This document shows positions 60,769 through 64,000 of a DNA stretch of 64,000 bases, piece after piece. The position numbers were made by a program, and so were the translations under genes. The notes under the pieces were generated by a model. That model worked only from the letters and a program-made list of their open reading frames with translations, searched no databases and was not told the origin of the DNA. Each line of letters starts with the position of its first letter. Positions within the stretch are counted from its first letter, which is position 1. Source of the DNA: Diprion similis. Its lineage: Eukaryota > Arthropoda > Insecta > Hymenoptera > Diprionidae. The stretch covers positions 7,129,501 through 7,193,500 of the forward strand of contig NC_060110.1 of NCBI RefSeq assembly GCF_021155765.1, given 5' to 3'.

Positions 60769-63742
60769 ATGGCTAGGATTAAGAATCATGAAAAGCTTGT
60801 GAAGCCCAAGCCAAAGTCAACGACCAGTGGCGAGTCTAAAAAGGAATATTCGACAAAAATTCCAATGCTAAATACGATATTGACCGCTACCTGCATAGCT
60901 GTAGCTGCCTGGTTCAGCTATAAGGGCTACTTGGAGACTCGTGTGAATACGCCGTTTGATACGGAGAAGGTAGCAATTCTCTGTTTTTCTATACTCGCCG
61001 TTGAAGGCACTGAGAAAAAATGTAAGGACCAAACTTTATATAAATCACAGTATCTGTATGTATTCTTGTTTTATTGTACAGCTCGTCACCGAAACTGGGC
61101 TCGATGTTCCGGACCGATACTGGGGGACCTATAGACCTGGAGTTTATTTCGGATTGAAAACAAGAGATCCTTATTCTTTGGTCACTGGTTTGATGTGGTA
61201 CTTTCCACGCCATTTGAGGCAGGGTGGCGAAGGGTTCAGACACTGGTGCGAACAAGGGGATCAGCTGGATAGGTAAAATATTTATTCGTTCCCTCCATTC
61301 TCTCGATCTCAATCAATTTATGTCTAGGCAAAGTCAGCAATTACGGTTTCGTAAGCAAATAAATTTGTTGAATAAAATCATAATGGTCTTCAATAAATGG
61401 TCGTTTTGATAATAAACTCCCCAAAATCGGAAATTTTGTTACATTTTTGAAGCAATGCAAGTTATTATATAATATCAGTTAGGTCTTTGTATGCTAACAA
61501 AGTTTTCGAAGATTATCTATTTTATTTTTGCATCTTTGAGTTATACGCATTTCACTTTTTACACGTGAAATTTAACCAATTACTGCAATGATAATTGAAA
61601 GAAGCAATAAATGAAATTATCAGAAAAGAACACTCGAATTCTTCTTGCACACAATACCTAAATAAAAGTATAAATATTATCTTTCCAAAATCTAGATACG
61701 CTTGGCTTGAGCACGATGGTAAAAACTTTGGAGTACAAGAGATAGTGGATGGCGGGGCAGTAATAAGAACAACATTTGTAAAAAAATTTGGTGGAAATCA
61801 CGGTGGTGATTGGACAGCAAGGATTGGAGTATCTTCGGAGAATAAAGAAAGGAATGGAGAGGAAATTTCTCTGCTGTTTTACACGGCAATCGAGGATAAG
61901 ACTAAGGGCTGGATCAGGTCTGTTGTGGGGGGTGATGAGAAACTGACCGGAGTTGAGGGAAACACAGATGGTCTAGGATCCTTCAAGTTGGATATGACTC
62001 CCATAACTGGGACGGTAATCGAGCATTCATTTTTGGTAACTGTTGCACCAGGTTTGCACGTCCTGAAAGAGACTGTTCTGAACAATTTGAGATTGTCACC
62101 TCACAAAGGGAGTTCGAAAAAGTACATAGTTTTGGGTGGAGAACAGATGCCGTTGGACATTGAGGGTAAAGGAATACAGCCAAATTTCATCGTTACACAA
62201 ATTACAGCTAAGATCCCGTTCGAATTTGAAGTTGCATTTGAATCTGGTACCTTTATTGACCGCGGCGAGAGACTAGTTGGGAAGACTTATGATTTGGCAT
62301 TAGCAAACTGGAGACAACAGTTCAGTGACAAGTTTGAAAAAGTATTCAATTTGAAATCGAAACAATTCAAAGAGGATGAGATCAATTTTGCCAAAATGGC
62401 GTTCTCCAACATGATCGGCTCGATTGGATACTTTTACGGCAGTTCACAGGTCCAGAGCGAATACACCAAAGTTCCCGTCCCATACTGGAAGGGATCTTTG
62501 TATACCGGAGTGCCTAGTCGAAGTTTTTTTCCCAGAGGATTTCTGTGGGACGAGGGATTCCATGGATTACTCATATCAGCATGGGATCTGGACATACAGC
62601 TAGACATTATTTCCCACTGGTTTGACTTGATGAATGTAGAAGGATGGATACCAAGGGAGATGATTCTGGGTCAAGAGGCGCTTGCCAAAGTGCCAGAGGA
62701 ATTTGTCACCCAAATAAACACAAATGCGAACCCGCCCACTTTCTTCCTTACGCTACAATCGATTCTGAGTCGTTACAGCGAGAATTTGAACGACAAACAT
62801 CTTCGCCAATTGGAGAGGTTATATCCCAGGTTGCAGACCTGGTTCGAATGGTACAACATGACGCAGATAGGAGATCTGCCAGGAACATATCGATGGCGTG
62901 GCAGGGATCCGACTGCAATTCGTGAAATCAATCCCAAAACTTTGACTTCAGGGCTCGATGACTTCCCAAGAGCGTCGCACCCTAACATTGACGAACGCCA
63001 TGTAGATCTTAGATGTTGGATCGCGTTTTCGGCCCACATAATGTCCCAGATATCTGAAGTCCTGAAAAGATCAGGATGCAAGTACGCTGATACCTTCAAC
63101 TACTTGTCGGATAACGAGCTACTAAATAAACTGCACTGGTCACCCAGTAGACAACGTTACTCTGACTATGGCTTACATACGGATAAAGTTGTCTTGCGGA
63201 GGCCAAAATCACCCCCAAGATCTCATGCACCCACGTCTGAAATGGTGAGGGTAGTTTTGGAAGATCCAACGTTGCGCTATGTCGATTCGACATTCGGATA
63301 CGTTTCTCTTTTCCCATTCATCCTGCATTTGATAGAACCAAATTCACCGCAGTTGAACAAAATTTTGAATGATTTAACGGACCCGGAATTGCTTTGGACC
63401 AATTACGGACTGAGATCGCTCGCTCGGAACGCTCCTCTGTATATGGCAAGGAATACCGAACACGATCCTCCATACTGGAGGGGTGCGATATGGATGAACA
63501 TTAATTACCTCGTTGTTAGAGCTTTACATCACTATTCTAAGTATGAAGGACCTTCGCAGTCTGAGGCGCGCAGGGTATACCATGAGTTGCGTAAAAATTT
63601 GATAAGAAACGTTATTTCACAGTATAAACGATCTGGTTACTTGTGGGAAAATTACGGGGATGTACACGGAGAAGGTAAAGGAAGTCATCCGTTTACAGGA
63701 TGGACTTCCCTAATTGTTTTACTTATGGGGGAATTGTACTAG
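60769..63742 (+). CDS. MOGS: Mannosyl-oligosaccharide glucosidase (ER glucosidase I, GH63), 3 coding exons
   Basis: Removes the outermost glucose from Glc3Man9GlcNAc2 on new glycoproteins in the ER lumen. Exons 60769-60969, 61082-61272 and 61696-63742 close to 812 residues (human about 837). A short Lys-rich cytosolic tail is followed by a type II membrane anchor (about residues 33-55, [19 protein letters not shown]). The lumenal N-domain has [22 protein letters not shown]63 catalytic-domain motifs are [20 protein letters not shown] (about 408), [58 protein letters not shown] (about 724) and the C-terminal [18 protein letters not shown] (about 781). The large last exon carries over 80% of the protein. 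No lesions seen. Confidence 0.96.
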
Positions 63743-64000
63743 AATGTTATTATTATTCGCTCCGTAACAGAGATAGAACCAAAAACACACAAAAGACTTG
63801 CAGTAAAGTAAAATGATTAATATAGTGACATATTATCAGTGTCAAAAAATAATCGATAGATCTTTGTAGAGAAGTTCGGCGAATGACTAGAGTTATTTAT
63901 ATGGCTGGGAAGATATTGCCTGGTTGTATGAGGTCGTAGTTGTTTTTTCAGTGTGGGGAATTCTTTTGGTTACAAAACAATACTAGCCAATAAACCAGTC
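63743..64000 (+). other. MOGS 3' flank
   Basis: AT-rich sequence after the MOGS stop, probably 3' UTR. Nothing else recognised. Confidence 0.4.

Noticed and set aside
61595-61695. Upstream in-frame ATG for the long MOGS frame
   Set aside because: The bases before 61696 are intron: the acceptor AAAATCTAG|ATACGC joins exon 2 in phase, and the conserved N-terminal exons lie upstream.

Overview
The window is nuclear DNA from an insect. The genes are compact and spliced, with short AT-rich introns; intergenic DNA is AT-rich and full of small foldback transposons; and there is an interstitial run of the arthropod telomere motif TTAGG. A TTAGG-type order such as Hymenoptera (sawfly-like) is my best guess, but the sequence does not prove it. 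No bacterial operons, CRISPR arrays, rRNA or clear tRNA genes were seen.

Layout. Positions 1-9100 hold a small unrecognised gene (-), an intronless HMG-CoA lyase (+) and ARMH3, a Golgi PI4KB-associated protein (-, 10 exons). Positions 10.2-16.7 kb hold sulfite oxidase (+), mitochondrial prolyl-tRNA synthetase (-) and an MXRA7-like small membrane protein (+); the last two share a 241-bp divergent promoter. Positions 18.5-27.5 kb hold CASD1 (+, 11 exons), an MPV17L2-like protein (-) and FRA10AC1 (+). Positions 28.6-49.3 kb are one large locus on the minus strand: the cytosolic purine 5'-nucleotidase NT5C2. Its common exons lie at 28.6-31.4 kb and are preceded by an 18-kb region with at least seven candidate alternative first exons, all compatible in splice phase. 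Positions 52.9-54.8 kb hold SepSecS (+), and 60.8-63.7 kb hold the ER glucosidase I MOGS (+). The remainder is AT-rich intergenic DNA.

The genes are unrelated housekeeping functions: leucine/ketone metabolism, sulfite detoxification, mitochondrial translation, purine nucleotide turnover, selenocysteine synthesis, N-glycan trimming and Golgi glycan acetylation. Exon coordinates were worked out by hand from splice sites. For the nine spliced, identified genes the phases close exactly, and protein lengths are close to those of the human orthologues wherever I compared them.

Most notable points: (1) the CASD1 orthologue is full length, but the nucleophile Ser and catalytic His of its SGNH acetyltransferase domain are replaced by Ala and Leu, suggesting a pseudo-SGNH form; (2) the NT5C2 locus has an array of alternative first exons; (3) several foldback/MITE families are present, three copies of one sitting in introns of three different genes and two others carrying 8-bp hAT-type target duplications; (4) an intact SepSecS is kept; (5) a few isolated coding-like ORFs match nothing I recognise.
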